DNA of 64,000 nucleotides from a bacterium. GTDB taxonomy: Bacteria > Methylomirabilota > Methylomirabilia > Methylomirabilales > 2-02-FULL-66-22. Made by a program: the position numbers and the translations under genes. The notes under the pieces are model-generated. The model did not search any database and had not been told where the DNA came from. It worked only from the letters and a program-made list of their open reading frames with translations. The stretch's first letter is position 1. Every line of letters begins with the position of its first letter. Positions 63,631-64,000 of this stretch are shown piece after piece. The DNA is taken from assembly GCA_029580855.1 (NCBI GenBank), contig JAKPQH010000137.1, forward strand, positions 103,403 through 167,402, written 5' to 3'.

Positions 63631-64000
63631 ATGGAACGCATCCAGGCCATCTTCCAGGGCGACCGGCTGATCCAGGACTTCGGCATGACCCTCCTGGAGG
63701 CGCGTGACGGGTACGCGAAGGTGTCGGTCGTGGTCGCCGACCGATTCTTGAACGCGCACCGCATCGGCCACGGGGTGCTGCTCTTCGCGGTTGCCGACGC
63801 CGCCTTCGCCCTGGCCGTGAACGCTGCCCGCGACGCCGTCGGCGTCCAGTGGAGCCTCAACGCCTCCCGGGCGGCACACCCCGGCCAGACCGTGATCGGC
63901 GAGGCCACGGTCGTCCACGCCGGCCGCCGGTCCCTGGTGTGCGAGCTCACCGTGACCGCCGGGGATGGCCGAGTCCTCGCCCGGGGTCAGTCCACCGCCC
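63631..64000 (+). CDS. PaaI-type thioesterase, partial
   Basis: At least 123 residues of a hotdog-fold thioesterase that runs off the window end. It starts at ATG 63631 behind GCAGGAGG. Blocks: FQGDRLIQDFGMTLLEARDG, HRIGHGVLLFAVADAAFALA (the position of the HGG motif, here IGHG) and HPGQTVIGEATVVHAGRRSL. PaaI-type enzymes hydrolyse stray aryl- or acyl-CoAs in phenylacetate-type pathways, which fits the PaaK-like ligase 41 kb away. Confidence 0.85.
   Translation, partial: MERIQAIFQGDRLIQDFGMTLLEARDGYAKVSVVVADRFLNAHRIGHGVLLFAVADAAFALAVNAARDAVGVQWSLNASRAAHPGQTVIGEATVVHAGRRSLVCELTVTAGDGRVLARGQSTA

Overview
The window is about two-thirds G+C and densely coded. It carries many uptake systems for organic acids, amino acids and amides, and many acyl-CoA or carboxylate catabolic genes. 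There is no rRNA, tRNA, CRISPR array, phage or intact transposon. The gene style (several Liv-type ABC operons, two TctABC-type transporters, ADP-forming acyl-CoA synthetase, indolepyruvate oxidoreductase, NHL proteins, frequent ATGA overlaps, GTG/TTG starts) suits a soil or subsurface heterotroph. Candidatus Rokubacteria or another Methylomirabilota/NC10 relative is my best guess. This is an inference from gene content only and is weakly held.

Left part (1-8.3 kb): a split ADP-forming acyl-CoA synthetase (beta then alpha), an NHL beta-propeller protein, a periplasmic rhodanese, the remnant of a Doc toxin, an iron-dependent alcohol dehydrogenase, mscL and a DUF89/ARMT1-like protein. From 8.45 to 15.0 kb a GntR-type regulator heads a leftward operon: gntR, an MmgE/PrpD protein, tctC, tctB, tctA and an M29-like aminopeptidase. 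It ends at a clear terminator, and its promoter overlaps a palindromic operator. A second tctCBA operon (15.1-18.1 kb) and a sugar epimerase follow.

The centre (19.3-27.9 kb, leftward) is a combined uptake and catabolism operon: livH, iorA, iorB, livM, livG, livF joined in frame to a paaK-like ligase, and livK. It would import an aromatic amino acid, aryl-pyruvate or aryl-acetate and turn it into an aryl-acetyl-CoA. A decayed hsdM lies beyond it. Then come ilvB-ilvN, a second complete Liv operon (31.7-36.4 kb, rightward) facing a formamidase, and recQ, a zinc-ribbon/bactofilin pair, a homocysteine methyltransferase, an Ldh-family dehydrogenase, a large GH63-like glucosidase and a glucose-dehydrogenase-like SDR.

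The right part (46.9-64 kb) holds envelope proteins, DNA repair and several broken genes: a frameshifted CDGSH iron-sulfur protein, an aldo/keto reductase pseudogene and a Phd/PIN toxin-antitoxin remnant. Its most unusual locus is at 55.86-57.36 kb. An ECF sigma factor overlaps a gene for a protein that joins a zinc anti-sigma domain, an O6-alkylguanine-DNA methyltransferase domain and an Ada-type four-cysteine domain. This could be a self-contained alkylation-damage sensor that acts through a sigma factor. Divergent from it is a tiny cysteine-rich protein. The window ends inside a PaaI-type thioesterase gene.

A degenerate palindromic element with internal hairpins recurs between genes at about 3.3, 19.2, 25.1 and 39.5 kb, with a hairpin-only relative at 50.0 kb. 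At two sites it starts exactly at a stop codon, and at a third it supplies the stop.
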